64,000 nucleotides of DNA, taken from the NCBI RefSeq assembly GCF_000814765.1, contig NZ_JWIC01000001.1:1-64000 (forward strand), read 5' to 3'. A program made the translations under genes and the position numbers. This document shows, in pieces, positions 48,681-59,258 of this stretch. Source of the DNA: Pseudoalteromonas luteoviolacea. GTDB taxonomy: Bacteria; Pseudomonadota; Gammaproteobacteria; Enterobacterales; Alteromonadaceae. Each line of letters starts with the position of its first letter. Positions within the stretch are counted from its first letter, which is position 1. The notes beneath the pieces are model-generated. The model was not told the DNA's origin. It saw nothing but the letters and a program-made list of their open reading frames with translations, and ran no database searches.

Positions 48681-48871
48681 TGAAAGCTAGCGAATTGAAA
48701 GACAAAAGCGTAGAAGAGCTTAAAGCTGAACTTCTAGAGCTTCTTCGTGAGCAGTTCAACCTGCGCATGCAAGCGAGCACTGGTCAGCTAGCTCAAACTC
48801 ACGAGCTGAAAAAAGTACGTCGCAATATTGCGCGTGTTAAAACGGTTATCAACCAGAAGGCAGGTGCATAA
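48680..48871 (+). CDS. rpmC: 50S ribosomal protein L29
   Basis: A 63-residue L29, same length as in E. coli, at the tunnel exit next to L23 ([24 protein letters not shown]). It overlaps both neighbours by one base, which favours coupled translation. Confidence 0.99.
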   Translation: MKASELKDKSVEELKAELLELLREQFNLRMQASTGQLAQTHELKKVRRNIARVKTVINQKAGA

Positions 48872-49128
48872 TGAGCGATAAAATCCGTACTCTTCAAGGT
48901 CGTGTAGTTAGCGACAAAATGGATAAGTCAATCGTTGTTGCTATCGAGCGTCAGGTTAAACACCCGATCTACGGTAAATTCATCAAGCGTACAACTAAGT
49001 TGCACGCACATGATGAAAACAACACAGCACTAGCAGGTGACGTCGTGACTATTCGCGAATGTGCGCCAATCTCTAAGAACAAATCTTGGACGCTAGTTGA
49101 CGTGATTGAACGTCCTAAGAAAGCTTAA
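48871..49128 (+). CDS. rpsQ: 30S ribosomal protein S17
   Basis: An 85-residue S17, an early 16S-binding OB-fold protein ([18 protein letters not shown]). It is the last gene of the S10 operon, followed directly by a strong terminator. The spc operon usually next in gammaproteobacteria (rplN onwards) is not here. Confidence 0.99.
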   Translation: MSDKIRTLQGRVVSDKMDKSIVVAIERQVKHPIYGKFIKRTTKLHAHDENNTALAGDVVTIRECAPISKNKSWTLVDVIERPKKA

Positions 49129-49150
49129 TTTTTAATTAAGTTGACTTATA

Positions 49151-49179
49151 AAAACCCCGGCCTTGGTCGGGGTTTTTTC
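49151..49179 (+). terminator. S10 operon terminator
   Basis: AACCCCG-GCCTTGGT-CGGGGTTTTTT: GC-rich stem plus T-run, 25 nt after rpsQ. Confidence 0.93.
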
Positions 49180-49288
49180 GTTTTAACACTTGCGTTGATA
49201 TCCACTTAGTTTCATTCTAAGGCGCTGAACTTTTTTAGAAAATAAACCTCCAAGCATAAACAACGATAGAAAATTAAAGGATTATGTA

Positions 49289-49978
49289 ATGCACTCTACG
49301 CGAGTGGCTGTGTTGGGCTCTTTGACCATGCATGGTGTGATTGGGGGGTTGTTATTTTTAGTCGCCCCGACAATACCTGTCGTAAAAAATGATAAATCGC
49401 TTAAAGTGTATGTGGTGACAATAGATGAACCGGACCAATCAGCTATAGAAGAAGAGGTTGTTGACGCTGATGTGCTTGAAGTAATAGATAAACCACCTAT
49501 TGAAGAGGAAATAAACGAGCCTGAGCAAGTTGAAGAGGTCACTGCTGAGCAAACACCCGCACAGCCGGTGAGTGTGGAAGAACAATCCGAATTTGAGCCT
49601 GCTCATGAGCAAAATACTGCTACACCTAATAAAGTAAAAGTGATTAAGGTTAATCCCTATAAAGGCATTGAACAGCTACAGCAAAAAGAGCAAGCGGCTT
49701 TTTTTGGCTCTCGCCAGTTTGATAAACAGGTGGGTGCGCCAGCACTAAGAATGCGCACGCCAAAAGCGCATACACAGTATTTATCCGGTGAAACCGAGGT
49801 GATTTATCGCGGTCAAGGTAAACGTGTGGTGAAATGGAAAGGTAATTGTTACTTTTTTGATGATTCGTCGGAGATGGCACAAGCAGATATGCCTTCCTCT
49901 TCGGGTCAACCTTGTCCGGGTGAACTTTCTAACAATGAAGTGATGTTAAAGCGAGCACTGGATAAATACCTTAAATGA
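49289..49978 (+). CDS. TonB-like membrane-anchored acidic protein
   Basis: A 229-residue protein with one N-terminal TM (about 8-30), a Glu/Pro/Val-rich periplasmic stretch (residues ~45-115, resembling TonB spacers but acidic rather than Pro-Lys), and a small C-terminal domain with two Cys (GNCYFFDD and QPCPGEL). There is no recognisable TonB C-terminal domain, so energy transduction is not claimed. The Cys pair may form a disulfide. It is monocistronic, 110 nt after the S10 terminator. Confidence 0.65.
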   Translation: MHSTRVAVLGSLTMHGVIGGLLFLVAPTIPVVKNDKSLKVYVVTIDEPDQSAIEEEVVDADVLEVIDKPPIEEEINEPEQVEEVTAEQTPAQPVSVEEQSEFEPAHEQNTATPNKVKVIKVNPYKGIEQLQQKEQAAFFGSRQFDKQVGAPALRMRTPKAHTQYLSGETEVIYRGQGKRVVKWKGNCYFFDDSSEMAQADMPSSSGQPCPGELSNNEVMLKRALDKYLK

Positions 49979-49985
49979 GATAGTG

Positions 49986-50256
49986 TTAGCGAATTAAACT
50001 TAACTTGAGGTAACGTCGGTAAAACCAACCTGACATCCCGCCAGCAATAGGGAGTGTGAGCAGTGCTGCCCAGCCACTGACATAAAAACTCACCAATATC
50101 ATAGTGATATCATAATTAAAAAGTATGCAAGGTGTATCGCCCCGTTCATTGACGACGCACGTCAGTGAGCTGGATAAAAGTTGTGCAAAGAGCACACAGA
50201 GAATAGGCGCAATCAAAGACCACAGACAGCACTAAATAGCGCTTGGGTTTGAGCAT
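49986..50256 (-). pseudogene. Small membrane-protein gene broken by a 1-nt frameshift
   Basis: A good start (ATG 50256, AAGGA 6 nt upstream) opens MLKPKRYLVLSVV and then runs out of frame, while a +1-shifted frame continues LIAPILCVLFAQLL... for 76 residues with two or three TM segments and ends at 49986. Removing one base from the AAA at 50215-50217 (CTTTG to CTTG on the coding strand) joins them into a coherent 89-residue membrane protein. It is either a frameshift mutation, a sequencing error in a short homopolymer, or, less likely, programmed slippage. The family is unknown. Confidence 0.6.
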
Positions 50257-50380
50257 ACTTTTTCCTTGTACTGCTTTTTTGCCAGTGTGAAACAGTGTTA
50301 CTGTGAGTGCAAGCATTTTCGGTTTAACGCGAGGCTATGATGTGGAGTAGGGGCCCACAGTGACTGTAGGCCGAGTCCTT

Positions 50381-51763
50381 TTATATCACTCGTGAAAAGC
50401 GCGTGTTTTTGATTTGTTGCTGTAAATAGGCGTCAAAACACATACAAATGATTCGAATGAACAAGGTGCCTTTGGCTGTGACCGTGATGGCGTTTTGGTC
50501 ATTGATCACCAAGCCATCTGTTTCCAACGGGCTCAGTGCATGCAGTGCCTGTGCAAAGTAATCATCAAAATTGATATTAAACTGCGCATTGATAGCTGTT
50601 TTATCTAAGTCGAAATGGCAAATGAGCTGCTTTATCACGGCGGCACGTATGAGGTCATCTTGATGTAAAGCGATGCCTTTGCTGATGGCATTTTTTCGCT
50701 CCAATACTGCTTGATAGTATGGTTTCAAATCCTTCTCATTTTGTAATATGGCATCGCCTATCTGAGAGATGGATGACACGCCTAACCCTAATAAATCGCA
50801 GTTGCCATGGGTGGTATAGCCTTGAAAATTTCTATGTAGTTGACCTTCGCGCTGTGCAATTGCAAGTTCATCATCCTGTTTGGCAAAGTGATCCATACCA
50901 ATATACTGGTATCCTGCCTGTGTCATACGTTCAAGCGTCGCTTTGAAGATGGCCAGCTTTTGCTCTGGCGTAGGCATATCATGCTCTTTTAGTTTGCGCT
51001 GGGCGGCAAATCTGTCTGGTAAATGGGCGTAATTGAAGAGCGAAACACGATCTGGTGCCAACTTGATAAGTTGCTCAATGGTTGCTTGGTAAGTCTCGGG
51101 AGTTTGGTATGGCAAGCCGTATATCATGTCCATATTGATGGACTTGAACCCGAGGGCTCTTGCCTGTTGTAATACCGTGAGGACTTCATCTATTTGCTGT
51201 GGGCGATTCACCGCAGCTTGTACTTGGTCATTAAAGTCTTGAACGCCAAAAGACACACGATTGAAGCCAAGTGCTTTGAGAGACTCCAACATACCATTAG
51301 CCAAAGAGCGAGGGTCAATTTCAATGCCGCGTTGTGCAGTGTGAGTAAAGTCAAAATGTTGCTCAAGGGCGTCGATGAGTCGCGTCATTTGCTCCGCGGT
51401 TAAAAACGTTGGTGTGCCGCCTCCTAAGTGCAATTGTTCAACTTGGTAACCTTTGAACAAAGGGGCTTGTGCGGCAATTTCTTGAAGCAGATGATCAAGG
51501 TAAACGTCTGCTTTAGACTGGTGGCGCGTTATGATTTTATTGCAGCCGCAGTAATAACAAAGTTGATGGCAAAATGGGATATGAATATACAGCGACAGTG
51601 CACGATTAGCTGAACTGGCAATGGCACGGGTCAAGTCACTTTGCGAATACCCAGAGGTTAATGACAAAGCGGTGGGGTAAGAGGTATATCTTGGACCAGA
51701 AATATTGTATTTCTGGATCAGGGAATCTTCCCAATGAGGTAGTTTAATCACGATCGCACTCAC
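50381..51763 (-). CDS. hemN: Oxygen-independent coproporphyrinogen III oxidase HemN
   Basis: HemN is the radical-SAM enzyme that oxidatively decarboxylates coproporphyrinogen III to protoporphyrinogen IX without O2. The 460 residues match E. coli (457). The cluster motif is C65-x3-C69-x2-C72 followed by Gly-Cys74 (FCHQLCYYCGC); HLGGGTPTFL near 112 and the C-terminal HemN domain are present. A weak FNR-like half palindrome (TTGAT-N4-CGCAA, 51810-51823) lies upstream. Confidence 0.96.
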   Translation of the reverse strand: MSAIVIKLPHWEDSLIQKYNISGPRYTSYPTALSLTSGYSQSDLTRAIASSANRALSLYIHIPFCHQLCYYCGCNKIITRHQSKADVYLDHLLQEIAAQAPLFKGYQVEQLHLGGGTPTFLTAEQMTRLIDALEQHFDFTHTAQRGIEIDPRSLANGMLESLKALGFNRVSFGVQDFNDQVQAAVNRPQQIDEVLTVLQQARALGFKSINMDMIYGLPYQTPETYQATIEQLIKLAPDRVSLFNYAHLPDRFAAQRKLKEHDMPTPEQKLAIFKATLERMTQAGYQYIGMDHFAKQDDELAIAQREGQLHRNFQGYTTHGNCDLLGLGVSSISQIGDAILQNEKDLKPYYQAVLERKNAISKGIALHQDDLIRAAVIKQLICHFDLDKTAINAQFNINFDDYFAQALHALSPLETDGLVINDQNAITVTAKGTLFIRIICMCFDAYLQQQIKNTRFSRVI

Positions 51764-51872
51764 ATAAAATTACACCACACAAGTATAGGTGTTAGCTAAA
51801 AAGCAGAGTTTGATCTGACGCAATGGGGTGTTTATTAGGCAGTGCAATTACACGGCACTGCCTGCTTGTTTA

Positions 51873-53804
51873 CTAGAGTTGATAGCGTTTGGCTGTGGTG
51901 GCCAGGTCGTCTGCTAAAGAGGCCAATAATGCAGCGTCATTTGAGGCTTTTTCCGCGCCTTGGGCGGTTTCTTTGGCTGTACCAGTGACATCACGAACGC
52001 CTTGAGACACCTGCTGTGTCACCGCATTTTGCTGTTCTGTCGCACTGGCTATTTGGATACTCATATCTCGGATCGCAATAACGGAGTCAGATACCTGTTG
52101 CAACGTTTCTCCTGCTTGGTGAATTTGAGTTGCGGTGGTTTCTGCATTTTCAACATTACTGCCCATCAGATCGACCGAGCGCTGCGCTTCTTGTTGCAAG
52201 CGTGAAATCATCGCTTGGATCTCTTCGGTGCTCTGTTGTGTACGACTGGCTAGGCTGCGTACTTCATCAGCAACAACAGCAAAGCCTCGACCCTGCTCAC
52301 CAGCTCTCGCCGCTTCAATGGCTGCATTGAGTGCAAGTAAGTTGGTTTGATCGGCAATACCGCGGATGACGTCTAAAATAGAACCAACGGACTGCGTTTC
52401 TTCAGCCAGTTTCGAAATCGTTTGACTGACGTTGTCAATATCGGCTTTCAATGTTGTGATAGACGTGGTGGTTTGCGCAACCGCATTTAGCCCGTGTTGT
52501 GAGGACTCCTCAGCGGTCGTGGCGGTATCCGCTGCAGATTGAGTGCTTTGAGTAATGTCGGCGACTGTTTGTGCCATCTCATCCATTGCTCTATCGGTAT
52601 TTTCTAATTGTGCCATTTGCTGTTCTGCACCTTGCATGGCCTGTGTGGTGATGGCACTCATGTTGTGTGCAGTGGCGGTGAGTGTGTCAGTAGATTGGTG
52701 AATTTGCTCGATAAAGGCTCTGAGGTTTGAGACCATTTCTGACATCGCTTGATAAATCCCGCTATTGTTTTGATGCTGCTCAAACCGAACGGTAAGATCC
52801 CCTGCTGCAATTTTTCTCGCCATTGCCTCAATTTCACGTGGTTCGCCACCTATCGGTTGTTTGATGATTCTGCTAATGAACCAACTAAAAAAGACACCAC
52901 AGACGATGATGAGTATGGCAAGTGTGATCACAGTAAATTTGGCATTGGCACTGGCTGCCTGCACAATTGGTCCAAGCTCATCTTGAGACGCTTTGATATC
53001 GAGTTTGATATTCTCAACTTGGGCTGCAACATCAGGGCCTATTTTATCAAGTACTTGGGTGATTTCTGTATTACGCTTTATGATGACTTGATAGACTTCT
53101 TCTAAACCTGTTTGGTATGCCTCAAGTGGAGTGATAAACCCTTGGAGTTGGCTGGTTCGAGATGCCCGTAAAAACTGTGTCGCTTGGCTATTTAAAGTGC
53201 TCAAAGTATCTTTGGCCAATCGATAATCACGCTCAGCATTGGCGACTAAAAATTGGTTTGTGGATAAGCGCCCCTGCTGTAAAAGGCTTCTCAGTGCACT
53301 GATCTTATTGATTTCCTCAACAGATTGGGCGTTGTCCATCATACTGCGTAGTTTACCGTCAAGCTCGGGCCCATACTTATTGAGTGTGTCATTGACAATT
53401 TGGTGTCGGCGCTCGTACAAGCTAATCACTTGCCTAAAACTGCCTTCATATCGTTCTATTTGTTTTTGACTATTGGTGATGATGTTTAGTTGGGAGGAGT
53501 TGGTATACTGTGCTTTTGCTTTATCGAGCAGGGTTTCAAGGAGTTCTAAGCGCTGGTCGAACTGAGCTATATTGGCATCACTTTGATGTTTTAGATATTT
53601 TATCGCTTGTAATCTTACCTCTAATAAGTTTGCCTGAATTCGTCCTGCCAAGTTACTGTCTCTGGCTTTGGTTCGATAGTCAACGAAGTTGTTGTAGCCA
53701 TTACTTAAACTCCAGAACGCGGTGATGGATAATACGATTATCATCAATATCATAACGCCAAATGCGCTGTTTAATTGTTGGCTCAGCCGCCAGTCTTTTA
53801 TCAT
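51873..53804 (-). CDS. Methyl-accepting chemotaxis protein (helical sensor)
   Basis: A 643-residue receptor: TM1 (~11-31), an all-helical periplasmic domain of ~250 residues (length and heptads suggest a helical bimodular, HBM-like sensor), TM2 (~290-312), HAMP (~313-370), and a cytoplasmic signalling hairpin whose tip reads [24 protein letters not shown] sensors of Pseudomonas recognise carboxylic acids; the ligand here is not known. The gene is monocistronic. No C-terminal CheR/B-tethering pentapeptide is present (ends KRYQL). Confidence 0.9.
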   Translation of the reverse strand: MIKDWRLSQQLNSAFGVMILMIIVLSITAFWSLSNGYNNFVDYRTKARDSNLAGRIQANLLEVRLQAIKYLKHQSDANIAQFDQRLELLETLLDKAKAQYTNSSQLNIITNSQKQIERYEGSFRQVISLYERRHQIVNDTLNKYGPELDGKLRSMMDNAQSVEEINKISALRSLLQQGRLSTNQFLVANAERDYRLAKDTLSTLNSQATQFLRASRTSQLQGFITPLEAYQTGLEEVYQVIIKRNTEITQVLDKIGPDVAAQVENIKLDIKASQDELGPIVQAASANAKFTVITLAILIIVCGVFFSWFISRIIKQPIGGEPREIEAMARKIAAGDLTVRFEQHQNNSGIYQAMSEMVSNLRAFIEQIHQSTDTLTATAHNMSAITTQAMQGAEQQMAQLENTDRAMDEMAQTVADITQSTQSAADTATTAEESSQHGLNAVAQTTTSITTLKADIDNVSQTISKLAEETQSVGSILDVIRGIADQTNLLALNAAIEAARAGEQGRGFAVVADEVRSLASRTQQSTEEIQAMISRLQQEAQRSVDLMGSNVENAETTATQIHQAGETLQQVSDSVIAIRDMSIQIASATEQQNAVTQQVSQGVRDVTGTAKETAQGAEKASNDAALLASLADDLATTAKRYQL

Positions 53805-54129
53805 ATGACACCCTACAAGCTACAGTGAGCTATGAGTTAAATTGCACAAAATCTATTCGTGCTTGTTATTAATATACTTGGTTTTCTAGGATTTTATTAT
53901 TAATTTTACGAAAAAAAATACCCAAGCAAAGCACTTAAAGTGAAATTGTTTGATTGTGATCAATAATTTCAATAGATTCATTACCCACTGAAAAATAGTG
54001 GGTTTTATTGTTTTTGTCGGGATAATTTCCCAATTTTGTGCGTTATTTAAACGTAATAGGTGAGGAGGAACATGAAAAAAATTTAAGTTTAGTAAGTACG
54101 GTGCAGTTTATGCACCGTACCTGGTTTGG
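53805..54129. other. Gene-free stretch between two receptor genes
   Basis: AT-rich with no full gene. The plus strand has a strong ribosome site GAGGAGG at 54062-54068 followed by ATG and only MKKI before a stop at 54084, which looks like the start of a lost gene. The perfect hairpin GTACGGTGCA-GTTTA-TGCACCGTAC (54096-54120) lies just after the stop of the downstream-numbered receptor gene on the minus strand, with a T-run further on, and is probably its terminator. Confidence 0.55.
54096..54120 (-). terminator. Probable terminator of the dCache receptor gene
   Basis: Perfect 10-bp stem, 5-nt loop, 10 nt after the receptor stop codon on the minus strand; the T-run is offset by ~15 nt. Confidence 0.6.
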
Positions 54130-56160
54130 TTATAGTTTAAACTGATTAACAGTGGCATTGAGTGCTTTGGCAAGGTCGTTCAGGTCTCTTGCTTCGTCTG
54201 CTAATAGGTGTGCATGGTTTGCGGTGCTATTGACTAAGTCATTAATCGAGTTGAGGCTATTGTTAATGTCTTCTGCTACCACGGTTTGCTCTTCTGTAGA
54301 AGTCGCAATTTGATGGCTTTGGTCTTGTACGGTGTTAACCGACTCAGTGATATTACGCAATGCATCTAATACTTCTTGAGTTTGCTCTACCGAACTTTGT
54401 GCTCGCTCTTGACCTTGCTGCATCATCGTTGAAGCTTGCTGTGCGATTTGTTGTAAACGGGAGATCATGTTGCGAATATCATCTGTCGATTCCTGTGTGC
54501 GGCTCGCCAGACTTCTTACTTCATCAGCTACAACGGCAAACCCTCGGCCTTGTTCACCTGCACGAGCAGCTTCAATCGCGGCATTTAATGCCAACAAATT
54601 AGTTTGCTCGGCAATGCCATTGATCACATCAATGACCGCGCCGATATTACTGGTTTCTTGCTCTAAGCCCGCGACTACTTTTGCAGCTTCACCAATGTGA
54701 CTAGCCAGTTCTGTCATGACTTCTTGAGCTTGGCTAGAGCGCTCTGCACCGTCGTTAGTCATGCTTTGTACTAAGTCGGAAGCACGATTTGTTTCATGGG
54801 CATTGCGAGAAATTTCAGTGACGGTAGCCGCCATTTCAGTGACTGCTGCAGACACACTGTCGACCTGCTCTTTCTCTTGCTGTATTTCGTCGTTGGTGTT
54901 ATTCGATACGTCACGCAGTTGTGCTGATGCACCACTGAGTTGTTCTGCTTGTGCTGCTGTGTCGAGCATCATGGCACGTAATTTGTCGATAAAGGTATTC
55001 ATGTGTAAGGCCAATTGACCGACTTCATCTTTACTTTCAATATTAATGCGACGTGTTAGATCACCTTCACCTGACGCAATGTCACGCATGGTGTCTGTTA
55101 AAGTAATAATTGGACGTGTGATCATTTGTGTGGCAAGTAAAATCATGGCCACAATAATAGACAGGATCACGATGACAGCTGTCACGGTACTCATCACGGC
55201 TTCATTCACGGGTTCGTCAATGAGGCTGACTGGGATCAGAATACCGACATGCCAATCAAGTACTGGCGAATCGAGTTTTACGCTGTTGAAGACAACATAG
55301 TACTCTTGGCCTTGCAGAGTAACTGTGGCGTTACCGGCGTCTTGGCGATCGATTAGGCGTGTTAGCTCAGTAAACCCCTGCGTCTCTGAAAATTGCTGTT
55401 CAAGCCCGGCTAATCCTTCTTTGCCGCGAGGTCCTGAGTCTGTTGTCGAGAGATTATGTCCTGTACGCTTAGATAGATGAACGACTTTTAATTCGTTATC
55501 TAGCAAAAAGCCATATCCTTCGCCATCAAACTGAATATCTTCGACCATTTCATTGATTTTATTGATCTGTAAATCAACGCCGCCTACAGCAACTAGCTCA
55601 CCCTGTTTGTTATAAACGGGCTGCTGAACAACGGCAGATACATCGCCTGTATTAATATCAACTGAGAGCGCACCGACATAAAGCTTGCCATGGTTAAGTG
55701 CATCTTGCCACCAAGGACGTTTATATGCGTAATAGGGTCTTCCATCAGAGAAGTTTGAAGTACGCTCATTTTCTTTAAAATATTCACCTGTTCTGGCAGA
55801 GGCCATAAACGCAGATAAGATATTTTCGTCGCTTTTGCTGATACGTTGAAAGTCCTCGTTGACTTCGTCATACCCTTTGTCCCCCGCTAAACTCTGCTCT
55901 CTGACTGAGTAGCTGTCAAACCAGTTAACGTTATGGGGGTTGGTGACAAAGGTTTCTACCACCCTGCCGTATTGAGCAAAAAATGACTCCATAGATAGTT
56001 TTTCAGAGTAAATATAACTCTGTGCTTCACGTTCAATACCCTGACGTGAGATTGTTGCGATATGATTAACAAAATAAGTAGAAGCCAGCATCAATAACAC
56101 CGAAATTGTGCCACCGATCAGTATGAGAATTTTTTTACGAAGAGATAAGTTTTCAAACAT
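54130..56160 (-). CDS. Methyl-accepting chemotaxis protein (dCache sensor)
   Basis: A 676-residue receptor: TM1 (~10-30), double Cache sensor domain (~35-310), TM2 (~325-347), HAMP (~348-400), and signalling hairpin with [21 protein letters not shown]. The distal Cache module contains [24 protein letters not shown] and VAVGGVDL, an arrangement like amino-acid-binding dCache domains, where Arg and Asp anchor the ligand; an amino-acid ligand is therefore possible but not proven. There is no CheR-binding tail (ends QFKL). Confidence 0.92.
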   Translation of the reverse strand: MFENLSLRKKILILIGGTISVLLMLASTYFVNHIATISRQGIEREAQSYIYSEKLSMESFFAQYGRVVETFVTNPHNVNWFDSYSVREQSLAGDKGYDEVNEDFQRISKSDENILSAFMASARTGEYFKENERTSNFSDGRPYYAYKRPWWQDALNHGKLYVGALSVDINTGDVSAVVQQPVYNKQGELVAVGGVDLQINKINEMVEDIQFDGEGYGFLLDNELKVVHLSKRTGHNLSTTDSGPRGKEGLAGLEQQFSETQGFTELTRLIDRQDAGNATVTLQGQEYYVVFNSVKLDSPVLDWHVGILIPVSLIDEPVNEAVMSTVTAVIVILSIIVAMILLATQMITRPIITLTDTMRDIASGEGDLTRRINIESKDEVGQLALHMNTFIDKLRAMMLDTAAQAEQLSGASAQLRDVSNNTNDEIQQEKEQVDSVSAAVTEMAATVTEISRNAHETNRASDLVQSMTNDGAERSSQAQEVMTELASHIGEAAKVVAGLEQETSNIGAVIDVINGIAEQTNLLALNAAIEAARAGEQGRGFAVVADEVRSLASRTQESTDDIRNMISRLQQIAQQASTMMQQGQERAQSSVEQTQEVLDALRNITESVNTVQDQSHQIATSTEEQTVVAEDINNSLNSINDLVNSTANHAHLLADEARDLNDLAKALNATVNQFKL

Positions 56161-56414
56161 GACGTATTCTTTTTATTGGGACAGCGCTAACGTAATAAAC
56201 CATATCTCATTTGATATATCTAGCTAATTTGGGCGAGGTACGTGCAAGATGAGATAAGTGGTTTCATCATATCGTTCCTAAAAAAATAAAAAAATAGTAA
56301 AGAATCATCATATTGCAGTTGCAAATTTATAACCTAAAGCTGAGTAATTGTTGATGGTGTTTTTTATTATGCTGTACTAACATTATGACCTGATTTGGGT
56401 AAAAATAAGAAAAT

Positions 56415-57179
56415 ATGATGAATAATAAGTTAGTCATTTTAGGTGCTGGTTGGCTTGGGAGTGCGTTACTTCGTGAAGCAAAAACGAACGGTTGGCACGT
56501 ACAAGCAACGCGCAGAACAGAGGAACGAAGTGAAGACATTAAAGCGTTTTGTGTGACTGATTCTGTGCTTCATCATACATTGACGCTTAATGATGCCTAT
56601 TGGGTATGTGCGATCCCACCTCGCATGCGCCAAAGTGAGAGTGTGTATTTAGAGACGCTTACGTTTGCGCTCGAAACGGCCAAATTGATGCAGTGTCGTG
56701 GTTTTTTATTGTGCTCGTCAACCGCGGTCTATGGCACTGAGTCAGGTCATTTTGATGAGCAAGCGCCATTAGCGCCAAAAGAAACGAAGCGTCAGCAAAT
56801 CTTACAAACGGCGGAGCAAATGGTCTTTGAGCAAGGCGGTAAAGTGGTACGCTTGGCTGGTTTAGTCGGCCCAGATAGAGAGCCTGGCCGATTCATTGCC
56901 GGTAAACAGTTATCGAGCTCTTCGCAAGCACGAGTGAATATGGTACACCAGCAAGATGTGGTTGATGGACTACTACGCATATTGTCTTGCTGGGACGATG
57001 CCAAACCAGTTTATAATTTATGTCATCCATCTCACCCTACAAAGCAGCAGTACTACCAATTGCACTGCGAGCAATATGGCAGTGAACAGCCAAGCTTTGC
57101 CAGTGATGAAGTGATTTCCAGAGTGATAGATGGATCAGCAATGACTGAGCTTGGATTTGAATATCGTCAGATGATTTAA
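56415..57179 (+). CDS. NAD(P)-binding epimerase-like protein (YeeZ-type SDR)
   Basis: A 254-residue extended-SDR-like protein with a Rossmann start LVILGAGWLGSALL (GxGxxG variant, residues ~6-19), SSTAVYG near 102 (a Ser/Thr and Tyr of the usual catalytic set, though YxxxK is not clear) and a substrate-domain end. It resembles YeeZ/TDE-like proteins whose substrate is unknown. It is convergent with hutC, 11 nt apart, and not obviously part of hut metabolism. Confidence 0.78.
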   Translation: MMNNKLVILGAGWLGSALLREAKTNGWHVQATRRTEERSEDIKAFCVTDSVLHHTLTLNDAYWVCAIPPRMRQSESVYLETLTFALETAKLMQCRGFLLCSSTAVYGTESGHFDEQAPLAPKETKRQQILQTAEQMVFEQGGKVVRLAGLVGPDREPGRFIAGKQLSSSSQARVNMVHQQDVVDGLLRILSCWDDAKPVYNLCHPSHPTKQQYYQLHCEQYGSEQPSFASDEVISRVIDGSAMTELGFEYRQMI

Positions 57180-57190
57180 GTGCATTGACC

Positions 57191-57901
57191 TTACTTTTTG
57201 AAGGTCAGGTGACCTCCGAGGCGGTATTTGCTGCCTGGAGATATCAGTCGCGCAAAGCTCACAATACCGTGAGAAGACCAGGTTCTTCGGATTAACTGCA
57301 GACACGGTTCCTCATTAAACATATTGAGCCACTGGCACACTTCCTCATTGGGCATGATTGCTTCGACCGTATGTCTCGCTTCAGTGAGTGGGGCGACTTG
57401 CGTCAAATATTCGTGTGGCGTGAGTAAAGTGAAGTCCTGCTGTAAATACGCGGGTGCTAAAGCCGGATTAACAAAGCGTTCTTCAACTTGCAGAGGTTCA
57501 TCGTTTTCATGGTGGACAATTACACTGCGATAGACATGGCTATCAATTTCGACACCGAGTGCTATGGCGATGGGGGCGATAGCTGAGATAGACTCCAGCG
57601 ATAAAACCACGCAAGTGTAGTCACCACCGCGCTCAGCGACTTCATCGGCGATATTGCGAATCTCAAGTAAAGACGACTGAGATTTAAAGCTGGCGACAAA
57701 GGTACCTAAGCCTTGGCTACGGGTTAATATGCCGCCTTCGGTTAACTCACTTAGTGCACGTCTTGCCGTCATACGGCTCACCTTAAATTGATCAGAGAGC
57801 TCATTTTCAGAGGGGACGCGCTGGTGCTCCATCCACACACCTGCGCGAATTTGCTCAATAATGTGTTGTTTGATCTGTGCAAATTTAGGCTGAACTGTCA
57901 C
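57191..57901 (-). CDS. hutC: Histidine utilisation repressor HutC
   Basis: A 236-residue GntR-family (HutC subfamily) repressor: winged helix at residues ~8-72 (VPSENELSDQFKVSRMTARRALSEL, in part) and a UTRA effector domain from ~90. It represses hut genes until urocanate binds. It is divergent from hutI, with a perfect palindromic operator between them, which supports the assignment. Confidence 0.93.
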   Translation of the reverse strand: MTVQPKFAQIKQHIIEQIRAGVWMEHQRVPSENELSDQFKVSRMTARRALSELTEGGILTRSQGLGTFVASFKSQSSLLEIRNIADEVAERGGDYTCVVLSLESISAIAPIAIALGVEIDSHVYRSVIVHHENDEPLQVEERFVNPALAPAYLQQDFTLLTPHEYLTQVAPLTEARHTVEAIMPNEEVCQWLNMFNEEPCLQLIRRTWSSHGIVSFARLISPGSKYRLGGHLTFKK

Positions 57902-57951
57902 TGTCTGCTACCGTGTAATAAAAGGTTATTCATTAAAGGTGGCATAGTCAT

Positions 57952-57965
57952 CTTGTATATACAAG
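57952..57965. promoter_or_regulatory. HutC operator
   Basis: CTTGTATATACAAG, a perfect 14-bp palindrome matching the HutC box, centred between hutC and hutI. A second half-site CTTGTAT follows at 57979-57985. Confidence 0.85.
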
Positions 57966-58011
57966 TATTCTTGCTAAACTTGTATTAATTTTCTCCAACT
58001 GAGTGTAGACA

Positions 58012-59238
58012 GTGATTGAAGTAGATTTAGTAATAACTGATGCAAATATTGCCACGATGGATGAGCAGGTCGAAGGTGCTTATGGCATGATTGAAGATGG
58101 GGCGATAATGCTTAAAGGCGATACCATTGCATGGCTTGGTAAGGCGTCTGAAATGCCTGAATTTGATGCCTTAGCAACACCCGTTACGTCGGCCAAAGGC
58201 GCTTGGTTGACGCCAGGTCTTATTGACTGCCACACCCATATCTTATTTGCAGGCTCTCGCGCACAAGAGTTTGAACAGCGTTTGAACGGGGTTTCTTACC
58301 AGCAAATTGCAGAGCAGGGCGGTGGTATTGCAACAACGGTAAAGGCGACACGTCAGGCCTCAAAAGAGGATTTATTCGTTGTTGCTAAATCGCGATTAAA
58401 TGCACTCTTAAAGGAAGGTGTGACCACAGTTGAGAGCAAGTCAGGTTACGGCTTGGATACGGAGAGTGAAATTAAATTGCTTGAAGTAAACCAAGTGCTG
58501 GATGAACATCATCCAATTCAAATTCAGAGTACCTTCCTAGGTGCCCATGCTCTACCGCCAGAGTATAAAGGTGATAGTGACGGTTATATTGATCTGGTTT
58601 GCAATGAAATGCTGCCGCTCGTGGCAGAGAAAGGCTTGGCAGATGCTGTGGATGTGTTTTGCGAAAATGTCGGCTTTAGCCATGCACAAACAAAGCGCGT
58701 ATTTGAGCGTGCTACCGAACTGGGCCTCAAAGTAAAATGTCATGCTGAGCAGTTATCTAACCAACACGGCAGTGAACTCGTTGCAGAATTTGGTGGCTTA
58801 TCAGCAGATCATATTGAGTACTTAGATGAACGCGGTGTGATGGCAATGGCCAAATCAGGTACGGTTGCAGTTATTTTACCAGGCGCTTTTTATTTCTTGA
58901 GAGAAACTCAGCACCCACCTATCGAGTTACTGCGAGCGCATCACGTGCCGATTGCGATAGCCAGTGACTTTAACCCAGGTACTGCCCCGCTTTGCTCATT
59001 ACGTTTAATGCTGAATATGGCGTGTACGCTCTTTAAAATGACGCCAGAAGAGTCATTATTGGGGGTGACTAGACATGCCGCTACAGCATTGGGTTTGGCA
59101 GACAGAGGTGTGCTTAGAGTCGGGGCCAAAGCGGATATTGCAATGTGGCAAATTCAACACCCGTCAGAATTAAGTTATCAGTTTGGCGTAAACGATCTGT
59201 TAAATCTGTGGATATCGGGTAGACTTATTCAATACTAA
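58012..59238 (+). CDS. hutI: Imidazolonepropionase HutI
   Basis: HutI hydrolyses imidazolone-5-propionate to N-formimino-glutamate, the third step of histidine breakdown. The 408-residue amidohydrolase has the metal site [12 protein letters not shown] near 73-84, [12 protein letters not shown] near 243, and [10 protein letters not shown] near 263. It starts at a GTG. hutH and hutU, which make its substrate, are not in this window. Confidence 0.96.
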   Translation: MIEVDLVITDANIATMDEQVEGAYGMIEDGAIMLKGDTIAWLGKASEMPEFDALATPVTSAKGAWLTPGLIDCHTHILFAGSRAQEFEQRLNGVSYQQIAEQGGGIATTVKATRQASKEDLFVVAKSRLNALLKEGVTTVESKSGYGLDTESEIKLLEVNQVLDEHHPIQIQSTFLGAHALPPEYKGDSDGYIDLVCNEMLPLVAEKGLADAVDVFCENVGFSHAQTKRVFERATELGLKVKCHAEQLSNQHGSELVAEFGGLSADHIEYLDERGVMAMAKSGTVAVILPGAFYFLRETQHPPIELLRAHHVPIAIASDFNPGTAPLCSLRLMLNMACTLFKMTPEESLLGVTRHAATALGLADRGVLRVGAKADIAMWQIQHPSELSYQFGVNDLLNLWISGRLIQY

Positions 59239-59258
59239 AGGTCAGTCGTGGTCGTGTG

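Noticed and set aside
51810..51823. FNR-like box upstream of hemN (TTGAT-N4-CGCAA)
   Set aside because: Only one half-site is good; too weak to list as a regulatory feature, though anaerobic control of hemN would make sense.
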